64,000 nt of DNA from Clostridiales bacterium (lineage in GTDB: Bacteria > Bacillota > Clostridia > Oscillospirales > Acutalibacteraceae). The stretch covers positions 30,746 through 94,745 of the forward strand of contig DUNN01000023.1 of NCBI GenBank assembly GCA_012839345.1, given 5' to 3'. Of this stretch, positions 8,560 through 17,110 are shown in pieces. A program made the position numbers and the translations under genes. The notes beneath the pieces were generated by a model, which did not search any database, was not told the origin of the DNA, and worked only from the letters and a program-made list of their open reading frames with translations. Position 1 is the stretch's first letter, and the number at the start of each line of letters is the position of its first letter.

Positions 8560-8964
8560 ATGAACATTGCATTAATCGCTCATGATGCCAAAAAGGAACT
8601 GATGGTGCAGTTCTGCATTGCCTACTGCGGCGTTCTGAGCAGACATGACCTGTGCGCTACCGGAACGACAGGGAAAATGGTTTCGGAGGCCACTGGGCTT
8701 GAAATACAGCGCTTTCTGGCGGGCTCCCAGGGCGGCGACCAGCAGATTGCGGCGCGTATCGCCTGCAATGAAGTCGACCTGCTCCTGTTTTTCCGTGACC
8801 CGCTGAGCCCCAAGCCGCACGAGCCGAACGACATGAATCTGCTGCGCCTGTGCGACATGCATAACATCCCAGTCGCCACCAATATTGCGACTGCGGAAGT
8901 GCTGATCCACGGATTGGAACGCGGCGACCTTGACTGGCGCAATATTCTGAACCCGAAGGGATGA
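8560..8964 (+). CDS. mgsA: Methylglyoxal synthase
   Basis: Converts dihydroxyacetone phosphate to methylglyoxal and phosphate, a bypass of lower glycolysis under phosphate limitation. Family motifs are plain: MNIALIAHD at the start, [13 protein letters not shown], and the run [12 protein letters not shown] followed by LLRLCD and [12 protein letters not shown]. At 134 residues it is the usual size. The ORF track extends 39 codons upstream into the end of minD, but AGGAGGAG sits ahead of the ATG at 8560, giving the canonical N-terminus. It lies 32 bases after the minD stop. Confidence 0.96.
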   Translation: MNIALIAHDAKKELMVQFCIAYCGVLSRHDLCATGTTGKMVSEATGLEIQRFLAGSQGGDQQIAARIACNEVDLLLFFRDPLSPKPHEPNDMNLLRLCDMHNIPVATNIATAEVLIHGLERGDLDWRNILNPKG

Positions 8965-9013
8965 ATCCCCGGGGAATGATCCCCGTGCCTTTCATATTTT
9001 GATATTGTAACCA

Positions 9014-9226
9014 TCGGTAATGACCGGGAAGAGTACCCAAACACCCCGCCACAGGGAGGGCGCGCCGTGACTGAGAACGCACCTGCACACGGGTTATGGT
9101 GAAGACACCCGCGAACCGAACGAGCCCCGCGTTTCGGGGCATAAAGAGGAGGGCTTCGGCCCTTGAAAAAGGGTGGCACCGCGAGGATTTTCCCTCGTCC
9201 CTTTGACTGGGACGGGGGATTTTTGT
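9014..9226 (+). promoter_or_regulatory. T-box leader, histidine-specific, before hisS
   Basis: The T-box sequence AGGGTGGCACCGCG is at 9170-9183. The terminator formed by tccctcgtccc and gggacggggga plus TTTTT (9191-9225) competes with the antiterminator. A GAGTA motif at 9031 and the 3' side GGTGAAGACACC form the specifier region; the CAC at 9106-9108 is a histidine codon, matching the downstream gene. Stem III is visible as gagccccgcgtttcggggc. Uncharged tRNA-His should favour readthrough. Confidence 0.92.
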
Positions 9227-9438
9227 ATACTCGCACTTCCACATAAAACGAAAAGGAACAAGTGGGAACCGTATAACACCAAAGAGGACCAAAATATTTC
9301 GTCTGAAAAATGCTGGGGTACCCTCCATGAGGAGGGCAGCGCCCGAAGCAAACAATTTATTTTTGATTCCTCAACAAGGGTATTGGCTTCCCACGATTCA
9401 TTGGTCACTATAATAAAGCAAATAAAGGAGAATTGACT
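9227..9438 (+). other. Spacer between T-box terminator and hisS
   Basis: About 210 bases separate the T-box terminator from the hisS start, longer than usual. It holds a 6-bp hairpin (ccctcc/ggaggg near 9330) and a TATAAT at 9409-9414 without a well-spaced -35. The 87-codon ORF crossing it begins inside the T-box and is not supported as a gene. Confidence 0.5.
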
Positions 9439-10731
9439 ATGGAGTTCATCAAGGCCCAAAAAGGAACGCAGGACCTGCTGCCCGCCCAGACGGAAAAATG
9501 GCAGGTTGTAGAAGACGTAATGCGCAGTGAGGCGAAGCTCCACGGTTTCGGAGAAATCCGGACCCCGGTTTTTGAAGATACTCGCCTGTTCCAGCGTTCC
9601 GTGGGCGAAACCACCGACGTAGTGCAGAAGGAAATGTATACGTTCACCGACAAAGGCGGCCGTTCCATCACGCTGCGGCCGGAAGGCACCGCAGGCGCGG
9701 TGCGCGCCATGCTGGAGCACGGCCTTTTCAACGAAGGCCTGCCGCTCAAGCTGTTCTATCTCACCTCCTGCTACCGGTATGAAAATACGCAGGCGGGGCG
9801 CCAGCGCGAGTTTCATCAGTTCGGCATTGAACTGCTTGGCTCCGCTTCCTATGTTGCCGACGCAGAGGTCATCTGTTTGGCAAAAAGCATCTTTGACCGT
9901 CTGGGCGTGAAAAACCTAAAGCTAGAAATCAACTCCATCGGCTGCCCGGACTGCCGTGCAAAATACTACGCAGCGCTTCGGGAGTATTTCAGCGCCCGCA
10001 AAGAAGAGCTGTGCGAAACCTGCCAGGGAAGACTGGAACGCAACCCCATGCGTATTTTGGATTGCAAGAGCCCAATCTGCTCCAAAATTGCAGCGGGCGC
10101 ACCCAAAATGCTGGATTACCTGTGCGACGACTGCAAAGCGCACTTTGAGGGCGTGAAAACCTGCCTGGATGCGGCAGGTGTAGCATACACCGTGAATCCT
10201 TCCGTGGTACGCGGGCTGGATTATTATACCCGCACGGTATTTGAATTCGTTTCCAGCGACCTCGGCGCGCAAAGCACCGTTTGCGGCGGCGGCCGTTACG
10301 ACGGTCTGGTAGAAGAACTGGGCGGCCAGCCGATGCCTGCGCTGGGCTTTGGTCTTGGCATGGAACGCCTGATGCTGATTCTGGAAGCGCAGAAGGTGGA
10401 ATTCCCTGAACCGGAAACGTGTGACCTTTATATTGCCTCACTCGGCGACAAGGCGAAGCTGGAAGCGTTCCGTCTGGCGCACCGCCTGCAGGAATACTCC
10501 ATTGCGGCGGCCTGCGACCTGAACGACCGCGGCCTGAAGGCCCAGATGAAATATGCGGATAAAATTTCCGCCAAGTATTCTATTGTTCTGGGCGACAACG
10601 AGCTGGAATCCGGCAAGGCGGAAATTAAAAATATGAAAACCGGAGAAAAATCCAAAATATCGCTGGGCGAAGATTTTGTGGAACAGTTTATTATCCTGCA
10701 AACCAAAAACGAGGACGATATTGCCTTTTAA
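9439..10731 (+). CDS. hisS: Histidyl-tRNA synthetase
   Basis: Class II synthetase charging tRNA-His. Class II motif 2 is YRYENTQAGRQREFHQFG, the histidine-specific motif is RGLDYYTRTVFEF, and motif 3 is ALGFGLGMERL; a C-terminal anticodon-binding domain follows (LYIASLGDKAKLEA onward). 430 residues is typical. The ORF track starts at TTG 9433, two bases from GGAG; the ATG at 9439 has 8 bases of spacing and is preferred. Expression is controlled by the histidine T-box upstream, which fits this identification. Confidence 0.97.
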   Translation: MEFIKAQKGTQDLLPAQTEKWQVVEDVMRSEAKLHGFGEIRTPVFEDTRLFQRSVGETTDVVQKEMYTFTDKGGRSITLRPEGTAGAVRAMLEHGLFNEGLPLKLFYLTSCYRYENTQAGRQREFHQFGIELLGSASYVADAEVICLAKSIFDRLGVKNLKLEINSIGCPDCRAKYYAALREYFSARKEELCETCQGRLERNPMRILDCKSPICSKIAAGAPKMLDYLCDDCKAHFEGVKTCLDAAGVAYTVNPSVVRGLDYYTRTVFEFVSSDLGAQSTVCGGGRYDGLVEELGGQPMPALGFGLGMERLMLILEAQKVEFPEPETCDLYIASLGDKAKLEAFRLAHRLQEYSIAAACDLNDRGLKAQMKYADKISAKYSIVLGDNELESGKAEIKNMKTGEKSKISLGEDFVEQFIILQTKNEDDIAF

Positions 10732-10757
10732 AATTTTTTAAAATATAGGAGGCTGTT

Positions 10758-11684
10758 ATGAAATCATCGATTTTGGACCAGTTTCGACTCACGGTAATGG
10801 AGCAGCACCTGAACGTGTACGCCATTAAGGTGCAGCGCGCCAACGGCGAAAACGTCAGCCACAGCTGGCGTTGGTCGACGTTCCGGGAATGCCTGTATTC
10901 CGGCTCGAAAACCTTTACTTCGATCGCGGTGGGAATCTGCGTGGACGAAGGCCGGCTCCGCGTAACCGACAAGGTGCTGGACTTTTTCCCGGAATACCGT
11001 GAAATTGCCTCTCCGGGCAGTGAAGCAATCACCCTGCGCGACCTGCTGCACATGGCGTCCGGCAAACTGGAATTCTGGTTCGGGGAACCGGATGAGCAAG
11101 TGCTGAACGCCAAAAAAGAGGATTGGGCAGAGCTGTTTTTCCGTGTGCCGGTCACCGGCGAACCCGGAAAAACCTTTTTCTACTCCAACGCCTGCACCTA
11201 TATGCTAGGGCGCGTGGTGGAAAAAGTCAGTGGGCAGAATCTGCGGGACTTCCTTGTGCCGCGCCTGTTCACCCCGATGAACATCTTCAATCCGCAATGG
11301 CAAACCTGCACCGCTGGGCATCCCATTGCCGCAACCGGCCTGTACCTGACCACAGACGAGTACTCCCGCCTTGGACTGATGATGCTGAACGGCGGCGTAT
11401 ACGAAGGAACGCGCATTGTAAGTGAAAACTACCTGCAAAGCGTTTCCGGCGATATTCTGGACAATAACACGCCCGGGAATATCGAGCCGGAGGGCACCGC
11501 CGGCTACGGCTATCAGGTGTGGCGCTGCTCGCATCCGGGCGCGTACCGCGCCGACGGCATGTTTGGCCAGTACTGCGTTGTGTTCCCCAACGAGCAAGCA
11601 GTGGTCACCGTGACTTCCCATGAAGAAAAAGCGGCAAATGACATTCTGCGCGCCATTTACCGGGATATTATTCCCCGGCTGTAA
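10758..11684 (+). CDS. Serine hydrolase, beta-lactamase class C-like
   Basis: A probable cytosolic serine hydrolase of the beta-lactamase/D-Ala-D-Ala carboxypeptidase fold. The nucleophile motif SxxK appears as SGSKTFTSIAVG near residue 49, the second motif YxN as FYSNACTYMLG near residue 139, followed by LGLMMLNGG. No signal peptide is visible, which argues against a secreted beta-lactamase. The usual third motif (HTG/KTG-like) is not clear; DGMFGQYCVVFP is in the expected place. It sits between hisS and aspS, probably in the same transcript. The substrate is unknown; many relatives are esterases. Confidence 0.75.
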   Translation: MKSSILDQFRLTVMEQHLNVYAIKVQRANGENVSHSWRWSTFRECLYSGSKTFTSIAVGICVDEGRLRVTDKVLDFFPEYREIASPGSEAITLRDLLHMASGKLEFWFGEPDEQVLNAKKEDWAELFFRVPVTGEPGKTFFYSNACTYMLGRVVEKVSGQNLRDFLVPRLFTPMNIFNPQWQTCTAGHPIAATGLYLTTDEYSRLGLMMLNGGVYEGTRIVSENYLQSVSGDILDNNTPGNIEPEGTAGYGYQVWRCSHPGAYRADGMFGQYCVVFPNEQAVVTVTSHEEKAANDILRAIYRDIIPRL

Positions 11685-11795
11685 CCCCCTGCCGAGGTGC
11701 TCGGGACCGGCGGCCAGAGAGCAATCATCCACCTATCATTCAAACAGCATCCTGATTTCTTATTGGTATCAATCTTAACGGAGGCTTAACAAACT

Positions 11796-13595
11796 ATGGC
11801 AGAATTCATAACAGGAATGAAGCGAACTCATTATTGCGGGGAACTTCGCCCCGCGCACATCGGCAGCACCGTGACAGTCTGCGGCTGGGTACAGCGCCAG
11901 CGCGACCTTGGCCAGCTGATTTTCATCGACCTGCGCGACCGCACGGGCATTGTGCAGCTCGCGTTCGATGACAGCACCGACCGGGAAATTTTTAAAAAGG
12001 CATTTTCTGCCCGTTCCGAATACGTATTGGCTGCAACCGGCGTGGTGCGCGAGCGCACCTCCAAAAACCCGGAGCTGCCCACCGGCGACATTGAGCTGGA
12101 AGTCACCGCCCTGCGCGTACTGGCAAAAAGTGAAACCCCGCCGTTCGCCATTGAGGAAAACTCCCCCGTGCAGAAGGAAACCCGCCTGCGCTACCGTTTC
12201 CTTGACCTACGCCGCCCGGACATGCAGCGCACGCTGCAGGCACGCCACCGTTTGGTGAAAGTTGCTCACGATTTCTTCGATGAAAACGGCTTTTTGGAGA
12301 TTGAAACGCCTGATCTTGTCAAATCCACCCCGGAGGGCGCGCGCGATTATCTGGTACCAAGCCGTGTGTTCCCCGGCAAATTCTTTGCCCTGCCGCAGAG
12401 CCCTCAGCTTTATAAGCAGCTGCTGATGGTTTCCGGCTTTGACCGCTATATGCAGATTGCTCGCTGCTTCCGCGACGAAGACCTGCGCGCCGACCGCCAG
12501 CCGGAATTTACCCAAATCGACTTTGAAATGTCCTTCGTGGACCAAGAAGACGTGATGGCCATCGGCGAAGGCTTTATCCGTGCCGCGTACAAGAAGATGC
12601 TGGACATCGACATCCCGACCCCGCTGCCGCGCCTGACCTGGAAGGAAGCCATGGACCGCTTCGGTTCCGATAAACCGGACCTGCGCTTTGGTCTGGAACT
12701 CAGCGATGTGAGCGGTGACCTGAAAAACACCGAATTCCGCGTGTTCCGCGGCGCCATCGACGCCGGCGGCAGCGTGCGCGGCATCAACTTAAAAGGCCTT
12801 GCCGACCAGCTGAGCCGCAAGGAAATCGACAAGCTGGGCGAATGGATTAAGACCTACGGTGCAAAGGGCCTTGCTTGGACGCGCCTGGCTTCCACCGGCG
12901 AAACCTCCTCCTATGAAAAATTCTTAAGCGCGGAAGAAGCCGCCGCGGTTCGCAAAACGCTCGGCGCAGAACCCGGGGACGTGCTGTTCCTAGTGGCAAG
13001 CGACGAAAACAGTGTGGTGTACGCTTCACTGGGCGCGCTGCGCTGCCAGCTGGCTCGTAAATTTAACCTGATTGACAAATCCCAGCCGAAGCTTCTTTGG
13101 GTTACGGACTTCCCGATGTTCGAGTACAGCAAGGAAGAGGGCCGCTGGATGGCGATGCACCATCCGTTCACCATGCCCAACCCTGAAGACCTTGACAAGC
13201 TGGAAAGCGACCCCGGCTCCGTGCGCTCCATTGCTTACGATATGGTCATCAACGGCTATGAAGCGGGCGGCGGAAGCATTCGTATCCATGACACGGAATT
13301 GCAGGAGCGCATGCTGGAAGCACTCGGCATTTCCCCGGAAAAGGCACAGGAGCGCTTCGGCTTCCTGCTGAACGCTCTGAAATATGGCGCTCCGCCGCAC
13401 GGCGGCATGGCCTGGGGTCTGGAACGCCTTGTCATGGTGCTGCTCGACATTGATGACATGCGCGACGTCATCGCCTTCCCGAAGGTGGCGTCCTCTGCTG
13501 ACCTGATGAGCGACGCCCCGAACGACGTAGACCTCGACCAGCTGAGCGACCTTGGAATTGGAATTCTTCCGAAGGAACAGCCCAAGGAATCCTGA
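11796..13595 (+). CDS. aspS: Aspartyl-tRNA synthetase
   Basis: Class II synthetase of the long bacterial type (599 residues). An N-terminal OB-fold binds the anticodon (VTVCGWVQRQRDLGQLIFIDLRDRTG), motif 2 is ARCFRDEDLRADRQPEFTQID, the GAD insertion lies in the middle, and motif 3 is GLERLVMVLLDI. Whether it also charges tRNA-Asn depends on the presence of asnS or gatCAB, not visible here. The start at 11796 has GGAGG about 12 bases upstream; an internal ATG at 11817 would give the common MKRTHYCGELR start but lacks a spaced ribosome binding site. Confidence 0.97.
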   Translation: MAEFITGMKRTHYCGELRPAHIGSTVTVCGWVQRQRDLGQLIFIDLRDRTGIVQLAFDDSTDREIFKKAFSARSEYVLAATGVVRERTSKNPELPTGDIELEVTALRVLAKSETPPFAIEENSPVQKETRLRYRFLDLRRPDMQRTLQARHRLVKVAHDFFDENGFLEIETPDLVKSTPEGARDYLVPSRVFPGKFFALPQSPQLYKQLLMVSGFDRYMQIARCFRDEDLRADRQPEFTQIDFEMSFVDQEDVMAIGEGFIRAAYKKMLDIDIPTPLPRLTWKEAMDRFGSDKPDLRFGLELSDVSGDLKNTEFRVFRGAIDAGGSVRGINLKGLADQLSRKEIDKLGEWIKTYGAKGLAWTRLASTGETSSYEKFLSAEEAAAVRKTLGAEPGDVLFLVASDENSVVYASLGALRCQLARKFNLIDKSQPKLLWVTDFPMFEYSKEEGRWMAMHHPFTMPNPEDLDKLESDPGSVRSIAYDMVINGYEAGGGSIRIHDTELQERMLEALGISPEKAQERFGFLLNALKYGAPPHGGMAWGLERLVMVLLDIDDMRDVIAFPKVASSADLMSDAPNDVDLDQLSDLGIGILPKEQPKES

Positions 13596-13641
13596 TTCGT
13601 TGAAAATTTCATTTGCTACATCCTTCTCCTGTTTGTATCAG

Positions 13642-13684
13642 AAAGCCGGTGCAGGCCATATTCATGGCTCGTACCGGCTTTTTC
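13642..13684 (+). terminator. Terminator after aspS
   Basis: The arms aaagccggt and accggcttt, with an inner aggccat/atggct pairing, form a stable hairpin followed by TTTTTC. It closes the hisS-aspS transcription unit. The remaining bases to queH are AT-rich, with several TATAAT-like stretches and no gene. Confidence 0.85.
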
Positions 13685-13877
13685 TCAATACTGTTTACTC
13701 TTGTTGGCTTCGAGGCAGGAAATCGTTTTGAAGCACCGCCATCAAAAGAATCGGCTCCCTTGTATCATCCGTTTCTCCGGTATATAATAAATTTATCTTA
13801 ATATCGCCTTACATTGTATACTATTAGTATAATATTTAAGTAATATACTATTTTTGATTTAATTGGAGGGAACCCCC

Positions 13878-14540
13878 GTGCCGGATTCGCAAAAGATTAA
13901 TTACCAAAAAGAGCTGGACCGCCTGATTGCGGGGCTGGGGGATCGCACTCCCACACTGTTCCTGCATGCCTGCTGCGCGCCATGCAGCAGCTATGTGCTG
14001 GAATACCTGTCGCAGTACTTTGACATTACGCTGTTTTACTATAACCCCAACATTTTCCCGGAAGCAGAGTACCGCAAACGGGTGGAAGAAGTACGCCGCC
14101 TGCTTTCCGAACTTCCGGTAAAGCACCCGGTCCGGCTGCTGGAGGGGAAGTACGACCCCGAATCGTTTTTCGCGCTTGCCAAAGGGCACGAGGCCGAACC
14201 GGAGGGTGGGGAGCGCTGCGCCCTCTGCTACGAGCTGCGCCTGCGGGAAGCCGCTGTGCTGGCCAAGGCAGGCGGGTATGACTATTTCACCACCACGCTG
14301 TCCATCAGCCCCTACAAAAACGCGCAGAAACTGAACGAAATCGGTGCGCGGCTGGAGCGGGAGTACGGCGTTTTGTATTTACCCTCCGACTTTAAAAAGC
14401 GGGACGGCTACCGCCGCTCGATTGCCCTTTCGAAGGAATATCATCTGTACCGGCAGGATTACTGCGGCTGTGTGTTCTCCAAGGCGGAGCGCGACCGGCG
14501 AGTAGCAGAACAAGCGAATGTTTCGGCGGAAAACCGTTGA
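13878..14540 (+). CDS. queH: Epoxyqueuosine reductase QueH
   Basis: QueH (formerly DUF208) performs the last step of queuosine synthesis, reducing epoxyqueuosine in tRNA with an Fe-S cluster. The cysteine signatures are present: HACCAPCSSY near residue 32, RCALCYELRL near residue 110, and DYCGCVFS near residue 200; SISPYKNAQKLNEIG is also typical. The ORF track starts at TTG 13863 inside the GGAGGG element; the GTG at 13878, seven bases downstream, is a better start and gives 220 residues. No other queuosine gene is nearby. The stop overlaps the next start in TTGA. Confidence 0.92.
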   Translation: MPDSQKINYQKELDRLIAGLGDRTPTLFLHACCAPCSSYVLEYLSQYFDITLFYYNPNIFPEAEYRKRVEEVRRLLSELPVKHPVRLLEGKYDPESFFALAKGHEAEPEGGERCALCYELRLREAAVLAKAGGYDYFTTTLSISPYKNAQKLNEIGARLEREYGVLYLPSDFKKRDGYRRSIALSKEYHLYRQDYCGCVFSKAERDRRVAEQANVSAENR

Positions 14541-15208
14541 CACTTCCAAACGTAACCGACGTGCAAATACCGGTACAAACTCCGACCACCCTGCGGGAGC
14601 AAACCCGTGCGGTAGCCCGGGTGCTGCGCAGCGATTCGCATGTTCTACCGCTTTTGGTCGCAGCGGCGTTGTTTTCGGAGTGCCATCAAACCATACTCAC
14701 CTTTTTAAATCAGCTCCAATACGTGCGGTGTGCCATTCCCACCGCCGCTATGGGGTACTTGTATATTCTGATGACGGTCATCGGCCTTTTGGCCGCGCGC
14801 TCCCACAAGCTGACCGCGCGGCTGGGGGAACCCCGCAGCATGACCCTATTGCTTTTGGCCGGGTGTGCTGCCTGCCTACTGCTGACGCTGACCGCGAACG
14901 CAGTCCTTTCCGTTTTGGGGCTTGCAGTACTGAAAGCTGCGTTTTCCCTGTTCAACCCAATTCTACTAACCATAGAGAACCGCCGGATTACAGGCGGCAA
15001 CCGGGCATCCATTCTATCCGTATACGCCATCCTGATGGATTGTGTGGCAGTGGGAACCAGTTTAACGTTCGGCTGGGCGGCGGATTCCGGCGTGGCAAAT
15101 GCCATGCTACTGGGTGCAGGTTTCTGTTTTGCCGCACTCGGCCTGTACGGTTACTGGGCGCACACCGAAGGAGAGAAAAAATATGATTCGCGAGGTAACA
15201 AAGGATGA
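14537..15208 (+). CDS. MFS transporter, C-terminal half only
   Basis: The 223 residues match the second half of a 12-helix major facilitator protein: a short cytosolic lead (TLREQTRAVARVLRSDSHVLPL) and then about six membrane segments, ending at a charged tail. The normal N-terminal half is missing, and the DNA upstream is intact queH, so nothing suggests a simple frameshift. The putative TTG start overlaps the queH stop (TTGA), so it could be translated by coupling. It is either a degraded transporter or a half-size protein; the former is more likely. The two following genes include another damaged one. Confidence 0.6.
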   Translation: MTLPNVTDVQIPVQTPTTLREQTRAVARVLRSDSHVLPLLVAAALFSECHQTILTFLNQLQYVRCAIPTAAMGYLYILMTVIGLLAARSHKLTARLGEPRSMTLLLLAGCAACLLLTLTANAVLSVLGLAVLKAAFSLFNPILLTIENRRITGGNRASILSVYAILMDCVAVGTSLTFGWAADSGVANAMLLGAGFCFAALGLYGYWAHTEGEKKYDSRGNKG

Positions 15209-15613
15209 CCTTTTCGCTCTGCTGAACCTTTACACCCAGCTGCACGGCAATCCTGTTCCGAAGCACTTTCCTCCCTTTGGGAGCAAATTTTCAACGACCC
15301 GAAGCACCATATTCTGGTGGATGAAGAGGCTGGCGTGCTCGTTTCTTCCTGCATCCTGCTGATTGTACCCAACCTGACGCATGGGCAGCGGCCCTACGGC
15401 GTAATTGAAAACGTCGTAACCGACCGGGCATTCCGCGGTCAGGGGCGTGCTTCCGCTGTGCTCCGCGCCGCAAAGCTGCTGGCGCAAGCGCGGAACTGCT
15501 ATAAGCTGATGCTGATGACCGGTTCCAAAGAAGCAAGCACGCTGAATTTTTACCGGCACGCCGGGTTCAACACGATGGATAAAACGGCGTTTGTGCAGTG
15601 GCTGAACCCCTAG
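15183..15613 (+). pseudogene. GNAT acetyltransferase with a frameshift
   Basis: The N-terminus MIREVTKDDLFALLNLYTQL reads from ATG 15183, behind a GGAGAG site. Around 15258-15262 the homology moves to another frame, continuing EALSSLWEQIFNDP, HHILVDEEAGVLVSS, the acetyl-CoA region RAFRGQGRASAVL and FYRHAGF. Together the parts make one normal GNAT protein of about 143 residues. A single missing base explains the break. The ORF track shows only the second part from GTG 15317. It may be a real lesion or a sequencing error. The substrate is unknown. Confidence 0.75.
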
Positions 15614-15654
15614 CCGGTTGGAATTGTTCTTATCGACAAGAAAGGAACACCACC

Positions 15655-16236
15655 ATGCAGCAACAATTCTACCAAATTGAACCGGGCATTCCGGCCGACA
15701 CGAACGAGTTGGAGCGCCTTTACGACATGTTGAATGAATCGTTGAGCCGCGGGGTCAATTACCCCGGCTGGAAGAAGGGCCTGTACCCAATCCGGGAGAC
15801 AGCAGAAACCGGAATCCGGAAACACACGCTGTTTGTGGCGCGCACACAGGGGCGCATCGCAGGCACCGTTATTCTGAACCATGAGCCGGAATCTGCCTAT
15901 GCCGGAGCGAATTGGACCATTGAAGCGGAAGACAAAGAAGTTTTTGTCGTGCATACGCTGGCTGTTCACCCGGACTTTCAACAGGCTGGGGTGGGGCGTG
16001 CGCTAATTGAATTTTCTAAGCAGCTGGCCCAGCAAAAGGGAATGAAAGCCGTGCGGCTGGACGTTCGCTCCGGCAACCTGCCCGCCCTGCGGCTGTATGA
16101 GTCCTGCGGCTTTCGGTATGTGCAGACTGTGGACTTGGGACTGAATCTTCCGGGATTGGTTTGGTTCGACCTTTATGAATATAACCTCGGGCAACGCAGC
16201 TCCGCCGAAAGCGTTGGGAACCCGTCGATACCATAA
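15655..16236 (+). CDS. GNAT family N-acetyltransferase
   Basis: An intact acetyltransferase of 193 residues. The acetyl-CoA binding motif A is VVHTLAVHPDFQQAGVGRALIEF (around residue 105), followed by MKAVRLDVRSGNLPALRLYESCGFRY, which is motif B. The first 60 residues bind the acceptor, which cannot be predicted. The ATG at 15655 has AAGGA about 10 bases upstream; the track's longer version begins inside the previous gene. The last dozen residues (SSAESVGNPSIP) look like an extension beyond the usual family end. Confidence 0.85.
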   Translation: MQQQFYQIEPGIPADTNELERLYDMLNESLSRGVNYPGWKKGLYPIRETAETGIRKHTLFVARTQGRIAGTVILNHEPESAYAGANWTIEAEDKEVFVVHTLAVHPDFQQAGVGRALIEFSKQLAQQKGMKAVRLDVRSGNLPALRLYESCGFRYVQTVDLGLNLPGLVWFDLYEYNLGQRSSAESVGNPSIP

Positions 16237-16556
16237 GCTGGTGCGCTACCGCATTCTCGAAATCATGGCATCACAGGGGGAAAACCGAGAAACTGGGGGA
16301 GATTCCGGAGACCGTTTTTGCGCTGGCCGCTGTAGGGGATAACAGAACCGGAGTTTCCGCACATCCGCGCGGAAAAAGCGCAAAAAGTTTTTTCCGGCGC
16401 TCCGAGAAAGATGACTGTTATGTTTTCCACCAAACACAGGGTATACGGTGGAAAATGGATGACCTCCTGCTTCACATGGGCCGCCGGTGTGCGGGCGGAA
16501 GTCGGAACGGTTTCCTGTTTGTCCGGCAGCTGCGGCAGCGTGTTTCCCGGTGCTCC
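16237..16556. other. Spacer after GNAT gene, with one inverted repeat
   Basis: No convincing gene is seen on either strand; short ORFs here have no family features. A perfect 9-bp inverted repeat, ttttccacc (16423-16431) and ggtggaaaa (16447-16455), with a 15-base loop, could be a protein-binding site or a remnant of an element. Confidence 0.45.
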
Positions 16557-16585
16557 TTTACTTTATCCCATCCTTATGCTAAGAT
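16557..16585 (+). promoter_or_regulatory. Promoter upstream of HxlR regulator
   Basis: TTTACT (16557-16562) and TAAGAT (16580-16585) are separated by exactly 17 bases. It would drive the HxlR gene and the overlapping aldo/keto reductase. Confidence 0.55.
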
Positions 16586-16696
16586 AGGGGTTACCGAGGC
16601 CTATCCCGGAATTCCGTGTTTTCTCCTGTCGGATTTTCCCGGATCGGCAGCCCGCGCATTTCCAGGGAATCGAACATGGCCGTGAGGAGGCGGGAT

Positions 16697-17110
16697 ATGA
16701 AAAAAGACAAGAAGAAAAAAAAGGCGAAGCACGAACAGGCCGAACTGCGCCCGCTAATTTATGCGGACAAAGAGGTTTCGACGGAAGAAGCCGGGGAGGA
16801 ACCCCTGCGTGACGCAGTTCAACTGACAGGGGGAAAATGGAAGCTTCGCATTCTGTGGGCGCTGCGCTCGGGGGAAAGCATCCGCTACGGCGTCCTGAAA
16901 CAGCAGGTGAACGGCATTACCGACATGATGCTCAGCCAGAGCCTGCGTGAACTAACCAAAGACGGACTGACGGAACGCCGCCAGTTTCAAGAAATCCCGC
17001 CCAAGGTGGAATACCGCATCACCTCCGTCGGCGCAGAGCTGCTGCCGGCAATTGAACTATTCCGCGCCTGGGCTATAAAATACAGAAGGGAAGAGCATAA
17101 AAATGGATAG
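16697..17110 (+). CDS. HxlR-type winged-helix regulator
   Basis: A DNA-binding regulator of the HxlR (DUF24) family, often responsive to thiol-reactive or aldehyde stress. The first 30 residues are very lysine-rich, then comes the family signature GGKWKLRILWALRSGESIRYGVLKQ, ITDMMLSQSLRELTKDGL as the recognition helix, and the wing EIPPKVEYRITSVGAELLP. The conserved N-terminal cysteine of redox-sensing members is absent, so sensing is probably not by that route. The ATG at 16697 follows GAGGAGG by six bases. It overlaps the aldo/keto reductase start by eight bases, so the two form an operon. Confidence 0.88.
   Translation: MKKDKKKKKAKHEQAELRPLIYADKEVSTEEAGEEPLRDAVQLTGGKWKLRILWALRSGESIRYGVLKQQVNGITDMMLSQSLRELTKDGLTERRQFQEIPPKVEYRITSVGAELLPAIELFRAWAIKYRREEHKNG

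Noticed and set aside
14518-15186. 222-codon ORF in another frame over the MFS remnant
   Set aside because: The overlapping frame from 14537 gives clear membrane segments; this one is hydrophilic and Arg/Pro/Thr-rich.
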